51,571 nucleotides of DNA from a virus. A program made the position numbers and the translations under genes. Positions within the stretch are counted from its first letter, which is position 1, and each line of letters opens with the position of its first letter. Positions 1 through 6,808 of this stretch are shown here, in pieces. The stretch lies in the IMG/VR virus record IMGVR_UViG_3300031951_000236, positions 1 to 51,571 of that record. One strand, written 5' to 3'. The notes beneath the pieces were generated by a model, which worked only from the letters and a program-made list of their open reading frames with translations, was not told the origin of the DNA and ran no database searches.

Positions 1-125
1 GCACCTTTGCTCTTGGAGAGTATATGGAGGTTGATCGTGCTGAAATGGCAGACGGTATTCTTAGCGTCTTTGTGGAAAGAAACATCCCCGAAGAAAAGAA
101 ACCAAAAACAATCAAAATAAAATAA
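1..125 (+). CDS. Hsp20/IbpA-family small heat-shock protein, C-terminal fragment
   Basis: This is the 3' end of a gene that starts before the window; the reading frame runs from base 3 to the TAA at 123-125. The last 40 residues match the end of an alpha-crystallin domain: a FALGEY strand, then DGILSVFVER, then IPEEKKPKTIKI, which resembles the IPEAKKPRRIEI tail of IbpA-type chaperones. Such proteins are ATP-independent holdases that stop aggregation of unfolded proteins, and some phages carry them. Only the C-terminus is visible, so subfamily and length cannot be judged. It is followed by a hairpin (129-152) and by pseudoknot copy 1 (153-180). Confidence 0.75.
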   Translation, partial: TFALGEYMEVDRAEMADGILSVFVERNIPEEKKPKTIKIK

Positions 126-128
126 ATT

Positions 129-152
129 GAGTTAGGTATTGATACTTAACTC
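129..152 (+). terminator. Hairpin after the Hsp20 gene
   Basis: GAGTTAGGTAT and ATACTTAACTC form an 11-bp stem with one G-T pair and a 2-nt turn. It begins four bases after the Hsp20 stop. There is no T-run behind it; instead pseudoknot copy 1 follows directly. It may act as a 3'-end or terminator structure together with that pseudoknot. Confidence 0.45.
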
Positions 153-180
153 CGTCCTGAGCATGACGACAAACTGCTCA
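153..180 (+). ncRNA. Pseudoknot element, copy 1
   Basis: Stem 1 is CGTC (153-156) with GACG (165-168). The loop between them is CTGAGCAT, and its TGAGCA (158-163) can pair with TGCTCA (175-180) to make a 6-bp stem 2, giving an H-type pseudoknot. The linker before TGCTCA is ACAAAC. It is the only copy outside 20.5-23.6 kb and the only one on the + strand. It lies 3' of Hsp20 and 35 bases upstream of the pstS promoter. Confidence 0.7.
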
Positions 181-214
181 CTATTCATTTAAAGTTTGCT
201 TTAATTTAATGTAC

Positions 215-243
215 TTGAAAAAAAGACAAGATACTCTTATAAT
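215..243 (+). promoter_or_regulatory. Sigma70-type promoter of pstS
   Basis: TTGAAA (215-220), a 17-bp spacer and a perfect TATAAT (238-243). The -10 box directly abuts the pstS ATG at 244, so a start site 6-7 bases downstream would fall inside the first codons. Either the transcript begins slightly upstream of the usual distance or an additional promoter supplies the gene. Confidence 0.6.
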
Positions 244-1257
244 ATGAAACTTAAAGCCTTTATTATTTCTTTAGTGCTTTTATTAGGCACTTTTACTAAT
301 TCAGCAGCACAAGCAACAGACTTAAAAGGTGCTGGATCTACCTTCTCTGCAAACTTTATGGATAAGTGCAGAGTAATGTACGGACAACAAACAGGAAAAG
401 TTTTAAACTATACACCAAATGGTTCTGGAGCAGGAAGAAACTTTTTTAATAATAAACTTGTAGATTTTGCTGTATCAGATACACCATATTCAAATCTAGA
501 TAGAAAGCCATCTGAAGATTTTGTATATGTTCCATTGGTTGCTGGTCCAATAGCGGTTGTTTATAACTTAAAAGAATATAAAATAACTCTTAAACTAACT
601 AAGGAAGTACTAGCAAAAATATTTGCTGGACAAATTACAATGTGGAATGACCCAGCAATTCAAAAACTAAATGTTGGAAAGTTGCCAAAAACAAAAATAA
701 CAGTGTTATATAGAATAGATGGATCTGGAACTTCTGAAGTGTTCACATCTTATTTAAACTCAGTTGCTCCAAACATTTGGACTAAACCAGGTAACAAAAC
801 TTTCTCAACAGCATTTCCAGGTAATATAAATAATTATGTTGGAGCGTTTCAGTCTGCAAGCGGATCAACTCAGATTGCATTTTTGCAGTCTACATTAAAT
901 GGATCTATTTCATATAATGAGGTTTCTTATGCTAAGGGATTTAAGTCTGCCTCAATTGAAAACGAATCTGGCAGATTTATGAACCCTACCCCCTCTGCAG
1001 CATCATCGTTTTTATCTAACTTTAAATTTAATCAAGATGGGTCTGCAGTACTAGATTATAAAAATACTAATAGGTTTGCATATAACATATCAACCTTTGC
1101 ATATGGTGTTGCTTACACTAATGGTGGATCAAATGCTGCAACAATTAGAGAATTTTTAACATTTGCTATAACAAAATGTAATAAAATAGAGGGCTATGCT
1201 CCAGTTACTGGAAACGCACTTAAAGTTGCAAAAGCGCAAATAGCAAAGATAAAGTAG
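244..1257 (+). CDS. pstS: Phosphate ABC transporter substrate-binding protein PstS
   Basis: A 337-residue PstS, the secreted high-affinity phosphate-binding component of the PstSCAB importer. Residues 1-24 form a signal peptide (KLK, hydrophobic stretch, SAAQA). The phosphate-binding landmarks are present: GAGSTF at 29-34, NGSGAGR at 58-64, SDTP at 77-80 and DGSGTSE at 158-164. The length is normal for the family. No pstC, pstA or pstB is nearby, so it would have to work with the host permease. PstS is a known auxiliary metabolic gene in aquatic phages, where it boosts phosphate uptake during infection. There is no lipobox cysteine, so it should be exported or freed rather than lipid-anchored. 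Confidence 0.93.
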   Translation: MKLKAFIISLVLLLGTFTNSAAQATDLKGAGSTFSANFMDKCRVMYGQQTGKVLNYTPNGSGAGRNFFNNKLVDFAVSDTPYSNLDRKPSEDFVYVPLVAGPIAVVYNLKEYKITLKLTKEVLAKIFAGQITMWNDPAIQKLNVGKLPKTKITVLYRIDGSGTSEVFTSYLNSVAPNIWTKPGNKTFSTAFPGNINNYVGAFQSASGSTQIAFLQSTLNGSISYNEVSYAKGFKSASIENESGRFMNPTPSAASSFLSNFKFNQDGSAVLDYKNTNRFAYNISTFAYGVAYTNGGSNAATIREFLTFAITKCNKIEGYAPVTGNALKVAKAQIAKIK

Positions 1258-1269
1258 TATAATTATAGT

Positions 1270-1348
1270 AGTCCTCCGCAGGACCTTGGGATGATTAGTT
1301 ACCATCTTACTTAACCTGGCCATCGTGCCTGAATTTCCTGCGGGGGAT
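1270..1348 (+). other. Structured intergenic element (long-range stem)
   Basis: Between pstS and the HNH gene, TCCTCCGCAGGA near 1270 can pair with TCCTGCGGGGGA near 1337-1348 as a 12-bp stem with one G-T pair, closing a loop of about 55 bases. The 5' half also contains a small internal hairpin (GTCCT/AGGAC). It is not a tRNA, because no T-arm is visible. It could terminate pstS transcription or be a small regulatory RNA. Confidence 0.4.
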
Positions 1349-1362
1349 TTATAATTCTCCTG

Positions 1363-1368
1363 TATAAT
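1363..1368 (+). promoter_or_regulatory. -10 box of the HNH gene
   Basis: TATAAT lies 10 bases upstream of the ATG at 1379, with no Shine-Dalgarno sequence between. This suggests a very short or absent leader. Confidence 0.45.
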
Positions 1369-1378
1369 AATATTATCT

Positions 1379-1642
1379 ATGACTGACAAAGAACTTCATA
1401 GGCAAAAGCAGGCTTACAAGCAAAGACTGGTAGAAATAAAAGAGTCCAGTGGGTGTAAAGACTGCGGAGAAAACAATCCAATAGTCTTAGACTTTGATCA
1501 CCTCAAAGATAAAAAATATAATGTTTCAAGAATGATTCACGATGGTTTTTCCTGGAAGGCTATCAAAAAAGAAATAGATAAGTGCGAAGTAGTTTGTGCT
1601 AACTGCCACAGAATAAGAACTTATAATAGACTAGTATCTTAA
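1379..1642 (+). CDS. Small HNH endonuclease
   Basis: An 87-residue protein with the compact phage HNH layout: CKDC at 26-29, DFDH at 38-41 carrying the catalytic histidine, and CANCH at 73-77. The two CxxC pairs form the structural zinc site and the D-x-DH and C-H elements the beta-beta-alpha metal finger. Small free-standing HNH proteins in phages act as homing or packaging-associated nucleases. It is convergent with the oxygenase gene that ends at 1643, with no space between the stops. I cannot tell which site it cuts. Confidence 0.85.
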   Translation: MTDKELHRQKQAYKQRLVEIKESSGCKDCGENNPIVLDFDHLKDKKYNVSRMIHDGFSWKAIKKEIDKCEVVCANCHRIRTYNRLVS

Positions 1643-2218
1643 TTACCTAGTCCACCAAGCAAGGCTATACCTTATTGAACCAGAAACATCTTTTACTCCA
1701 TGTTCGTATTCCTTGTTTCCTGGATGCATGACTAAAGATCTTGCCTTTGGTTTAATTGATATATTTTTTTGTGGATAAAATATTTCTCCGCCAGAGTAAT
1801 TATCGTTTAGATAAACAACAAAACCATGGGTTATGATTTTTTCATACGGGTTATATTGTGGATGGTTTGGAGATATCTCATCTGTATGTACTCCAAGCCC
1901 TGGCCCTTGTCTTCTAGATATGTAGTTTATTGGCAAATAGTCAAAGTCTGATATATTATATTCTTTCATAAAAATAGGTTTAGACCTATCGGATATTTTA
2001 TCTACTATTGTTTTATAATAAATAAAACTATCTTTTAGGTTCATACGACTAATATGCAATTGGTTTCCATACCATTCTGATAGCCCAGACCCGTCATCTG
2101 ACATATCCCATAACGATGGATCTTTTGTTGATATTTCTATCAAAATATCTGCTTCTTCCTTTGATAAAAAATCTTCAACCACAACAATATCATTATTAAA
2201 AGGTCTTTTTATAAGCAT
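1643..2218 (-). CDS. 2-oxoglutarate/Fe(II)-dependent oxygenase, prolyl-4-hydroxylase-like (copy 1)
   Basis: A 191-residue double-stranded beta-helix oxygenase. The iron facial triad is H111-x-D113 and H173, and R183 is placed to bind the 2-oxoglutarate carboxylate. The YLNDNYSGGEIFYP strand before the distal histidine is typical of the P4H-like group. Family members hydroxylate proline or other side chains with O2 and 2-oxoglutarate; the substrate here is unknown. The start is supported by TATAAT at 2225-2230 (minus strand), exactly six bases before the ATG, a leaderless arrangement that recurs in this genome. It is divergent from the gene at 2260. Confidence 0.85.
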   Translation of the reverse strand: MLIKRPFNNDIVVVEDFLSKEEADILIEISTKDPSLWDMSDDGSGLSEWYGNQLHISRMNLKDSFIYYKTIVDKISDRSKPIFMKEYNISDFDYLPINYISRRQGPGLGVHTDEISPNHPQYNPYEKIITHGFVVYLNDNYSGGEIFYPQKNISIKPKARSLVMHPGNKEYEHGVKDVSGSIRYSLAWWTR

Positions 2219-2224
2219 ATATAG

Positions 2225-2253
2225 ATTATACCTTATTGATATTGTGATATAAT
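2225..2253. promoter_or_regulatory. Divergent leaderless promoters
   Basis: A minus-strand TATAAT (2225-2230) lies six bases before the ATG at 2218. A plus-strand TATAAT (2248-2253) lies six bases before the ATG at 2260. Neither gene has a ribosome binding site, so both transcripts probably start at or next to the start codon. Confidence 0.6.
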
Positions 2254-2259
2254 TTAGGT

Positions 2260-3000
2260 ATGCCGTATCATGTAGGTGCTAAAGGGTCTTCTGGTTGTTC
2301 TGGATACCCTGCCGTAAAAGACACAGGAGAGGTTATGGGCTGCCATAAGACTCGTCGTGAGGCTGCAGCACAGATCTACGCTATAAACCGTTCTGAGGGC
2401 AATATAGGTAAGTCTATGGTCAAAGAGGGCGACATGGTAATGGCCCCACATGAAGAAGAAATGTATGTTGGTCGTGTAGTTCATGTTATGACAGAGGGCA
2501 TGCTTGGTATGCCAGGATCAGAATATTCCCTTGAGGCATCTGCAGAAGAGCCTGCTATTTTAATTCAATTATTTGAAATGGAAGAAGGCGAACTTGAAGA
2601 GACAGAATATTTTGTTGGAGCAATGGCTAAAGATGTAATGGTTTTACCTGAGATGGCAAATGATGAAGAGATGGATAAGTCTATGTCTTCAGGATCTTCT
2701 GACGATGAAGAAGATGACGAAGAAGATGAAATAGACAAAGCATATGCAGGATGTGGATGTCCGATGTGCAAGCAATTAGATGTAACCTGCGAACAATGTC
2801 CACAATGTCAATCTGGGGAAATGAAATCAGATTGTTGTGCTAATGTAGTTAAGCAAGCACCTTGCTGGGAAGGATATGTACAAAGAGGAATGAAAGAACA
2901 AAATGGTAAGATGGTTCCTAATTGTATCCCAGTCGAAAAAGTATTGTTTGAAAATTTTGGTAGAACAATAGCCAAAACAGAAAGAATCAAAGGTTGGTAA
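2260..3000 (+). CDS. Phage protein with acidic linker and Cys-rich C-terminal part
   Basis: A 246-residue protein. Residues 1-45 carry GCSGYPAVKDTGEVMGCHKT, a module I recognise from actinophage head or protease-region proteins. The middle is a folded acidic part followed by a very acidic linker (DDEEDDEEDE near 149-158). The C-terminal part has CGCPMC, CEQCPQC and CC clusters and ends with PCWEGY..GMK...GKMVPNC, a short motif seen in several phage structural proteins. The Cys pairs suggest zinc binding. Function is unknown; it may be a structural or scaffold-associated protein. The start is set by a leaderless TATAAT six bases upstream, and the 54-residue gene begins two bases after its stop. 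Confidence 0.75.
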   Translation: MPYHVGAKGSSGCSGYPAVKDTGEVMGCHKTRREAAAQIYAINRSEGNIGKSMVKEGDMVMAPHEEEMYVGRVVHVMTEGMLGMPGSEYSLEASAEEPAILIQLFEMEEGELEETEYFVGAMAKDVMVLPEMANDEEMDKSMSSGSSDDEEDDEEDEIDKAYAGCGCPMCKQLDVTCEQCPQCQSGEMKSDCCANVVKQAPCWEGYVQRGMKEQNGKMVPNCIPVEKVLFENFGRTIAKTERIKGW

Positions 3001-3001
3001 T

Positions 3002-3166
3002 ATGCCTGGTCATAAATCATCTGGAAAATATAAAACAAAACATCCTTTTAATCCAGTACAAATTAAAGATGGCATGATTGTTCGTTTGAGAAAAGATGGA
3101 ACAATAAAGGCTGTTCTTGGAAAATATGGCGAATATAATAAAAATAACAAAGATCGACTTGCATAA
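3002..3166 (+). CDS. Small basic protein (54 aa)
   Basis: Starts with ATG one base after the preceding stop and encodes 54 residues beginning MPGHKSSGKY, rich in Lys, with a KDGMIVRLRKDGTIKAVLGKYG core. Its tight coupling to the upstream gene and coding character support it. I do not recognise a function; small KH-rich proteins of this kind occur near head genes in actinophages. Confidence 0.65.
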   Translation: MPGHKSSGKYKTKHPFNPVQIKDGMIVRLRKDGTIKAVLGKYGEYNKNNKDRLA

Positions 3167-3196
3167 GTCACTCTTTTGCTATATAATTATTAGGTT

Positions 3197-3270
3197 GGTC
3201 CGTTAGTTCAGTTGGTCAGAACGCTACCCTGTCACGGTAGAGGTCGTCGGTTCAAGTCCGATACGGATCG
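3197..3270 (+). tRNA. tRNA-Asp (GTC)
   Basis: A full cloverleaf of 74 nt: acceptor GGTCCGT/ACGGATC with discriminator G, D-arm, anticodon loop CTGTCAC giving GTC, and T-arm GTCGG-TTCAAGT-CCGAT. The 3' CCA is not encoded. It heads a rightward tRNA group; a TATAAT lies about 12 bases upstream. Confidence 0.92.
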
Positions 3271-3272
3271 CA

Positions 3273-3344
3273 GAGAGGGTAGGAGGAGTGTATGCATAAG
3301 GGAAAAGGGAATGTGTGCACTCTTTGTTGCAACCCTACCCTCTC
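3273..3344 (+). ncRNA. Structured RNA between tRNA genes
   Basis: A 72-nt element right after tRNA-Asp. An outer 10-bp stem (GAGAGGGTAG 3273-3282 with CTACCCTCTC 3335-3344) encloses an inner 12-bp stem (GAGTGTATGCAT 3286-3297 with ATGTGTGCACTC 3311-3322, including G-T pairs) with a purine-rich loop. Its length matches a tRNA and the outer stem resembles an acceptor, but D- and T-arms are absent. It may be a processing signal, a tRNA-derived RNA or a small regulatory RNA. Confidence 0.55.
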
Positions 3345-3348
3345 CTGT

Positions 3349-3421
3349 GGGGCTATTGTCTAATGGTGCAGGACGGCGACCTTCAGATTCGCAGGTGAGA
3401 GTTCAATTCTCTCTAGCCCTA
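3349..3421 (+). tRNA. tRNA with predicted anticodon UCA (candidate opal suppressor)
   Basis: A 73-nt cloverleaf: acceptor GGGGCTA/TAGCCCT with A73, D-stem GTCT/GGAC, and T-arm GAGAG-TTCAATT-CTCTC. The anticodon arm is GCGAC-CTTCAGA-TTCGC, so with U33 in place the anticodon is TCA, which reads UGA. The C31-T39 pair is mismatched and position 37 is G rather than the A usual for UGA or UNN readers, so decoding efficiency is uncertain. The D-arm resembles the tRNA-Glu that follows it. A tRNA-Sec is excluded by arm lengths. It may serve readthrough of the TGA at 50231. Confidence 0.6.
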
Positions 3422-3432
3422 CTACAAATTAT

Positions 3433-3504
3433 GGCACTATCGTCTATCGGATAGGACATCGCCCTTTCACGGCGGAAAGACGGGTTCGATTCCCGTTAGT
3501 GCTA
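3433..3504 (+). tRNA. tRNA-Glu (TTC)
   Basis: 72 nt: acceptor GGCACTA/TAGTGCT with discriminator A, anticodon loop CTTTCAC giving TTC, and T-arm ACGGG-TTCGATT-CCCGT. Eleven bases separate it from the UCA tRNA, whose D-arm is closely similar. Confidence 0.93.
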
Positions 3505-3547
3505 CGATTTGATACAATAGAATAACTACTAGTAGAAAGAGTAACTA

Positions 3548-4120
3548 ATGAAAACAATTGGTTATAAATTAGAACCATTTTCAGTTATTGGCGTAAAGCC
3601 AGGTGCACTATCTGGAGATGATTCATTTCAAGAAATTACAGAAAAATCCTTTTCAGGAAAATGGAAAGTGATTGTATTTTATCCAAAGGACTTTACTTTT
3701 GTATGCCCAACAGAAATTGTGGCATATGACAAGTTAGTTAATGACTTTAATGATCGTGATGCAATTCTTATGACAGGCTCAACAGACAACGAGTTCTGTA
3801 AAATTGCATGGCGTAATGCACATGAAGATCTAAAGAAGACAAACTCATGGATGTTTGCAGATCAGATTCGTGATTGGAATTGGGAAAGTGAAGACGATAG
3901 AGGTTATACTGGTCTTGCAAACCAACTTGGTATTTTAAACAAAGATGGCGTAGCACTTCGTGCAACATTTATTGTTGATCCAGAAAATGTTATTCAGCAT
4001 GTAACAGTAAATAACCTTAATGTTGGTCGCAGTCCAGAAGAAACTCTTCGTATTCTTGACGCACTTCAAACTGGTGAACTTTGTGCCTGCAACAGAACAG
4101 TTGGCGGAGAAACTTTGTGA
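3548..4120 (+). CDS. ahpC: Alkyl hydroperoxide reductase AhpC (2-Cys peroxiredoxin)
   Basis: A 190-residue peroxiredoxin that reduces hydrogen peroxide, organic peroxides and peroxynitrite. The peroxidatic cysteine is C53 in FTFVCPTEI. The resolving cysteines are in the C-terminal tail LCACNRTVGG (C179, C181), an arrangement known from the AhpD-dependent actinobacterial AhpC. An AGAAAGAG ribosome binding site precedes the ATG and a TACAAT -10 lies further upstream. The TGA stop overlaps the GTG start of ahpD. An ahpC-ahpD operon is a bacterial antioxidant unit and is unusual in a phage. Confidence 0.93.
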   Translation: MKTIGYKLEPFSVIGVKPGALSGDDSFQEITEKSFSGKWKVIVFYPKDFTFVCPTEIVAYDKLVNDFNDRDAILMTGSTDNEFCKIAWRNAHEDLKKTNSWMFADQIRDWNWESEDDRGYTGLANQLGILNKDGVALRATFIVDPENVIQHVTVNNLNVGRSPEETLRILDALQTGELCACNRTVGGETL

Positions 4121-4629
4121 GTTGGGTAGATGAAATTAAGGAACTTGTTCCTGAATATGCAAAAGATATTAAACTAAATCTTGATGCAGTTATTAATAGA
4201 AGTTCAATCGATTACGATTATGCTTCAGCATTGTCACTTGCAGCAGCACTTGCTACAGGTAATCAAGATATCGTTGCAATGATCTCTTCAGGTGTTTCTG
4301 ATGATGTAGAAAAAAATGCAGCATTTACTGCAGCAGCATTGATGGCACAAAATAATGTTTGGTATCCATATACCGAGATGGCAGATGATCCTAATCTAAC
4401 TGGATTACCTGCACAACTTAGAATGAATGCCATCGCATCTCATGGTGGAACAACAAAGGCTAAGTTTGAATCTTATGCTTTGATTGCTTCTATTATTGGT
4501 AAATGTCATTTTTGTGTAAAAGCACATTATGAAACATTAAAGCAAGAAGGCTATACTACTGAACAGTTGCGTGATATCGGAAGAATTGCAGCAACAATCA
4601 ATGCAATTGCAAAGGTTGTAGTAGCGTAG
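4117..4629 (+). CDS. ahpD: Alkylhydroperoxidase AhpD
   Basis: About 170 residues from GTG at 4117, which overlaps the ahpC stop as GTGA; this start gives SWVDEIKELVPEYAKDIKLN, matching the usual AhpD N-terminus. The active site CHFCVKAH has the CxxC pair and the downstream His of the AhpD proton-relay motif, with the alpha-helical DUF-like fold expected. AhpD recycles oxidised AhpC using lipoamide and dihydrolipoamide dehydrogenase, which the host would supply. Translational coupling suggests equal production of both proteins. Confidence 0.92.
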   Translation: MSWVDEIKELVPEYAKDIKLNLDAVINRSSIDYDYASALSLAAALATGNQDIVAMISSGVSDDVEKNAAFTAAALMAQNNVWYPYTEMADDPNLTGLPAQLRMNAIASHGGTTKAKFESYALIASIIGKCHFCVKAHYETLKQEGYTTEQLRDIGRIAATINAIAKVVVA

Positions 4630-4635
4630 TGGATT

Positions 4636-4707
4636 GCCTCCTTAACTCAGGGGTAGAGTACCCGCCTTGTAAGCGGGTTGTCGTAGGTTCAAATCCTACA
4701 GGAGGCT
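4636..4707 (+). tRNA. tRNA-Thr (TGT)
   Basis: 72 nt: acceptor GCCTCCT/AGGAGGC with discriminator T, anticodon loop CTTGTAA giving TGT, T-arm GTAGG-TTCAAAT-CCTAC. It begins seven bases after the ahpD stop, so it may be cut from the ahpCD transcript. Confidence 0.93.
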
Positions 4708-4711
4708 CAAA

Positions 4712-4867
4712 GTGGAAAAAGAAAAATTAGAAAACGATATAAGGCAAATATTGTTTGAAATTGGAACAGATATAAAGGTTCACAAACTAGCAGATGGACA
4801 CCTAATATTAGATATTGATTATGAAAAATATGTAGAAAAAATAATTAAATTATTATATAATCATTAA
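4712..4867 (+). CDS. Small hypothetical protein (51 aa)
   Basis: Starts at GTG five bases after tRNA-Thr and encodes MEKEKLENDIRQILFEIG..., a charged protein with a DGHLILDIDYEKYVEKI segment that looks like a small alpha/beta fold. Its 3' end overlaps the convergent oxygenase gene by 23 bases. No function is recognised. Support is coding character and spacing only. Confidence 0.55.
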   Translation: MEKEKLENDIRQILFEIGTDIKVHKLADGHLILDIDYEKYVEKIIKLLYNH

Positions 4868-5432
4868 AGTCTTGTTTGGATATCGCAAATGTCCAAGTCA
4901 TATACCTGCTGCCACTTAAAATATTATTCACTCCATGTGTTGTATTTTTAGGTAAAATTATTATACTTCCAGGCTTTGGAGTAACAATTAAATCATTGTC
5001 AGACAAAGTAAGTTCTCCTCCAACAAAGTCATCATTGAAGTAGCATAATATTGTAAACTCTGGAATAATTTGTACTCCTTTAAATCCATCCTTAAAATAA
5101 ATATCTGTATGATCACTTATTCCATCAAAAAATCCAGACTGTTCTCTAATTAAAAATCCACTATCAATTAAATAATAATCATTTCTTTTATAGTTTTTTT
5201 CATCTAAATATTTTAAAAAACAAATACTTATTGCGCTTTTTATTTTTTTATAAATTTTTTCAAAATTATCAGAGTTTATTGATATTTCTTTGCCAAATAA
5301 ATCTCCGTTTTGTCTTAAAGATTCATTCCATAAATTATTTTGATTCTTAACTTCATCTATAATTTCTTTTGGGTTATCAAAAACATTTTCCCAAAACCAA
5401 ATATCTTCTGTTAGTTTTTTAATTTCAAACAT
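4845..5432 (-). CDS. 2-oxoglutarate/Fe(II)-dependent oxygenase (copy 2)
   Basis: A 195-residue oxygenase with H108-x-D110, distal H166 and R176. The core strand FNDDFVGGELTL precedes PKPGSIIILPKNTTHGV, the usual P4H-like distal half. The ATG at 5432 sits one base after the TAA of the upstream oxygenase, so the two are co-translated; a longer frame upstream is less likely because it would overlap that gene. Substrate unknown. Confidence 0.85.
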   Translation of the reverse strand: MFEIKKLTEDIWFWENVFDNPKEIIDEVKNQNNLWNESLRQNGDLFGKEISINSDNFEKIYKKIKSAISICFLKYLDEKNYKRNDYYLIDSGFLIREQSGFFDGISDHTDIYFKDGFKGVQIIPEFTILCYFNDDFVGGELTLSDNDLIVTPKPGSIIILPKNTTHGVNNILSGSRYMTWTFAISKQDFNDYIII

Positions 5433-5433
5433 A

Positions 5434-6120
5434 TTATGATGGAAGGTTTTCTTGTTTCTTGTATGTTCTTTCATTTTTAAATAAAGGAGCACACCAACTA
5501 TCAAAATTATTTTTTATCTGATCATTATATTCTTCGGTTCCATAGTTATAAAAAGACCCTGGATTTTTTTCTGACTTCATGCAGAATGTTGAGTATGCAT
5601 ATCTAATGCCAGATAAAACTTCCCTGACTCCATGTTTTTCTCTTGAATGTGCCCCATGAATAACTAAATCACCAGGTTCTGGTTGTATTTCTATTCCAAG
5701 TTCGGGATAATAAACTTGACCACCAGTAAAATCACCAAAATATCCAATAATCCCATAATCTAAAACGCAGCATGTACCCCAAGTATCTTCATTGGTTAAT
5801 TCTTCATGATTCCCTTCTCCAGGACTATCTTCATGAACAAACATGCTTTCACCTGGTTTTAAAACTATCATGTTAAGTTGAGGGTGTATGACATGTGTAG
5901 GAGCAATAAACTCAGATATTTTTTGCCATACTTCGAATAATTCAGTGATGCCCATGTGTGCTTTTTCACGATACCAAGGGATCATATTTTCTTGATGTGT
6001 TGTAAATTCTTGATCGCTTTGCATTATTTTATTTATTTTTTCTACAAAATCAGCATCAAAAAAATTTTTATATACTGCAATTCTTTCGTCATATTTAATT
6101 ATATTGGGATGCTCGAACAT
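5434..6120 (-). CDS. 2-oxoglutarate/Fe(II)-dependent oxygenase (copy 3)
   Basis: A 228-residue oxygenase with H96-x-D98 in FVHEDSPG, distal H163 in REKHGV and R173. The strands GDFTGGQVYYPELG and PEPGDLVIHGAHS are typical P4H-like. A leaderless start is supported by TATAAT (minus strand, 6127-6132) six bases before the ATG. It forms a two-gene operon with the oxygenase at 4845-5432. Confidence 0.87.
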   Translation of the reverse strand: MFEHPNIIKYDERIAVYKNFFDADFVEKINKIMQSDQEFTTHQENMIPWYREKAHMGITELFEVWQKISEFIAPTHVIHPQLNMIVLKPGESMFVHEDSPGEGNHEELTNEDTWGTCCVLDYGIIGYFGDFTGGQVYYPELGIEIQPEPGDLVIHGAHSREKHGVREVLSGIRYAYSTFCMKSEKNPGSFYNYGTEEYNDQIKNNFDSWCAPLFKNERTYKKQENLPS

Positions 6121-6126
6121 GATCTA

Positions 6127-6151
6127 ATTATAGCATATTTTAGTGTATACT
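6127..6151. promoter_or_regulatory. Divergent leaderless promoters
   Basis: A minus-strand TATAAT (6127-6132) serves the oxygenase starting at 6120. A plus-strand TATACT (6146-6151) serves the gene starting at 6158. Each is exactly six bases from its start codon. Confidence 0.55.
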
Positions 6152-6157
6152 TTATAT

Positions 6158-6808
6158 ATGAAAAAGGCTCTTTTTGTAGGGGATTGTCATTTAGCCAGGG
6201 TATATGAGTACCATGATGAAACAAATTGCCCTATTGATATAAAGTTTTGGGGACTTGCTGGACTAAAGGTATTTAATTTAGATTTTTTTGAACTAGAAAA
6301 AAATAAAAAAGTATCTTCTGGAACAGAAATAGGAAATAAAGATGCTATTATTTTTGAACCTATAGAAGATGAAACCTTAGTCATTTTATGGATAGGATAT
6401 GTTGATATCAGGCAGTATCTTCCTAAATATAATAATGCAAAAGAGTTAATAAAAAATTATGTGGACAACGCAATAAAATATTTTAAAAATTGCAAAATTT
6501 TATTTATTGAGCCTTTGCCTCAATTTGACAAAATGTATTTAAAGTATGAGGGCATAAGTCCATCTTATACATACGAAGAAAGAGAAACACAAAATAAATT
6601 ATTTAATAAATACCTTGACGAATATCTAAATGAGTTAGGATTAACTAAGTCAGTTAAGCAAGAAAAACTATTTGATGTTTTAGGTGTTAAACAACTTGAT
6701 GAAAATGTTTTAAGAAAAATTGCACCGCATCCAGTAGATTCTTTATCAGAAGAATATAATAAAAAACTTTATGATTTTTTTACAGATTTAGCAATTAAAA
6801 ATTTATAA
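6158..6808 (+). CDS. SGNH/GDSL-like hydrolase
   Basis: A 216-residue protein starting FVGDCHLARV, in which GDCH (8-11) occupies the GDSL block I position, so the nucleophile would be Cys or is missing. Later blocks include VILWIGYVDIRQYL and ILFIEPLPQF, and an APHPVD motif near 189-194 could supply the catalytic His. SGNH enzymes remove or transfer acyl groups on sugars and other substrates. The Cys in place of Ser makes the activity uncertain. The start is chosen at the ATG six bases after TATACT. It is convergent with the oxygenase ending at 6803, overlapping by six bases. Confidence 0.6.
   Translation: MKKALFVGDCHLARVYEYHDETNCPIDIKFWGLAGLKVFNLDFFELEKNKKVSSGTEIGNKDAIIFEPIEDETLVILWIGYVDIRQYLPKYNNAKELIKNYVDNAIKYFKNCKILFIEPLPQFDKMYLKYEGISPSYTYEERETQNKLFNKYLDEYLNELGLTKSVKQEKLFDVLGVKQLDENVLRKIAPHPVDSLSEEYNKKLYDFFTDLAIKNL

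Noticed and set aside
1271-1348. A tRNA candidate between pstS and the HNH gene
   Set aside because: The outer 12-bp stem resembles an acceptor, but no D-arm, anticodon arm or T-arm (GTTC) can be drawn.
3212-3454. An 80-codon open frame across the tRNA region
   Set aside because: It lies across tRNA-Asp, the structured RNA and the UCA tRNA; the translation is unlike protein and no ribosome binding site precedes it.
5433-5504. Longer N-terminus of the oxygenase at 4845-5432
   Set aside because: It would overlap the preceding oxygenase gene, and the ATG at 5432 follows that gene's stop by one base.
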